NCBI GenBank assembly: GCA_025924755.1
Contig: JAICHT010000078.1
Location: forward strand, 1-13,044
Length of the DNA: 13,044 nt
Source: Chitinophagaceae bacterium
Lineage (GTDB): Bacteria > Bacteroidota > Bacteroidia > Chitinophagales > Chitinophagaceae
Reading direction: 5' to 3'
Shown here: positions 12,904 through 13,044 of the stretch, in pieces
Numbering within the stretch: the first letter of the stretch is position 1
Layout of the letters: each line of letters begins with the position of its first letter
Program-made: the position numbers and the translations under genes
Notes under the pieces: model-generated
Told to the model about the DNA's origin: nothing
The model's database searches: none
What the model saw: only the letters and a program-made list of their open reading frames with translations

Positions 12904-13044
12904 ATGGCTGCATGGATTACGGTTGAATTAAATAATTTGAAATTTTTTGCTAACCATGGTTTGCATGAAGAAGAAGCGGTAGTAGAAAACGAATTTAAAG
13001 TAGATATCAGTCTTTCTTTTAAGGCTCCTAAAAAAGTCATTCAG
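12904..13044 (+). CDS. folB: Dihydroneopterin aldolase, 5' part (cut by window edge)
   Basis: Only the first 47 codons are present. The translation starts MAAWITVELNNLKFFANHGL and continues with HEEEAVVENEFKVDISLSF. This fits the N-terminus of FolB, which splits dihydroneopterin to the folate precursor 6-hydroxymethyl-dihydropterin and glycolaldehyde. The conserved pieces are the strand with L-x-x-L-x-F-x-A-x-HG (8-19), the acidic residues after it, one of which should be the catalytic-site Glu, and the strand E-F-x-V-D-I. The catalytic Lys lies outside the window. The family resembles the related FolX epimerase at the N-terminus, so that alternative is not fully excluded. It is 25 bases from trxB and on the same strand. 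Confidence 0.85.
   Translation, partial: MAAWITVELNNLKFFANHGLHEEEAVVENEFKVDISLSFKAPKKVIQ

Overview
The window looks like chromosomal housekeeping DNA from a member of the Bacteroidota, most likely the Chitinophagia (Chitinophagaceae-like). This rests on four things seen here: the short primary sigma factor without region 1.1; repeated promoter elements of the form TAnnTTTG a short way before gene starts; a DUF4249 lipoprotein and other secreted proteins typical of the phylum; and long Lgt and fold-III decarboxylase variants of the kind found in this phylum. The genus is an inference from protein style only. No rRNA, tRNA, CRISPR array, insertion sequence, integrase or phage gene is visible, and no gene-free stretch exceeds 300 bases.

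Layout. 1-3640, translation block on the + strand: thrS, infC, rpmI (L35) and rplT (L20). thrS has a clear -33/-7 promoter. infC follows without a recognisable promoter but behind a strong hairpin that hides its Shine-Dalgarno-like sequence. infC ends in a terminator-like hairpin, and rpmI-rplT restart from their own promoter with a structured leader of about 90 nt. 3641-5135: a stand-alone PLP-dependent arginine-decarboxylase-like gene with its own promoter and terminator. 5136-7462: three envelope genes, namely a Tyr/Asn-rich lipoprotein (-), a secreted NTF2-like protein (+), and a 435-residue secreted protein of unknown function (-) that converges on the NTF2 gene with only 3 bp between stop codons. 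7463-8589: a divergent stress pair, Hsp20 (-) and a bacilliredoxin (+). 8590-9804: lgt, which lipidates lipoproteins such as the two encoded here. 9805-10963: the primary sigma factor. 10964-13044: an orphan DUF4249 lipoprotein, thioredoxin reductase trxB, and the first 47 codons of folB (dihydroneopterin aldolase), cut by the window edge.

How the parts relate. The sigma factor encoded here probably reads the five exact TAnnTTTG boxes found in the window. Lgt acts on the two lipoproteins. TrxB, the bacilliredoxin and Hsp20 belong to thiol and protein-folding stress defence. I found no obvious new multi-gene system. The best leads are the divergent decarboxylase, the RNA structures before infC and rpmI, and the unknown secreted protein.
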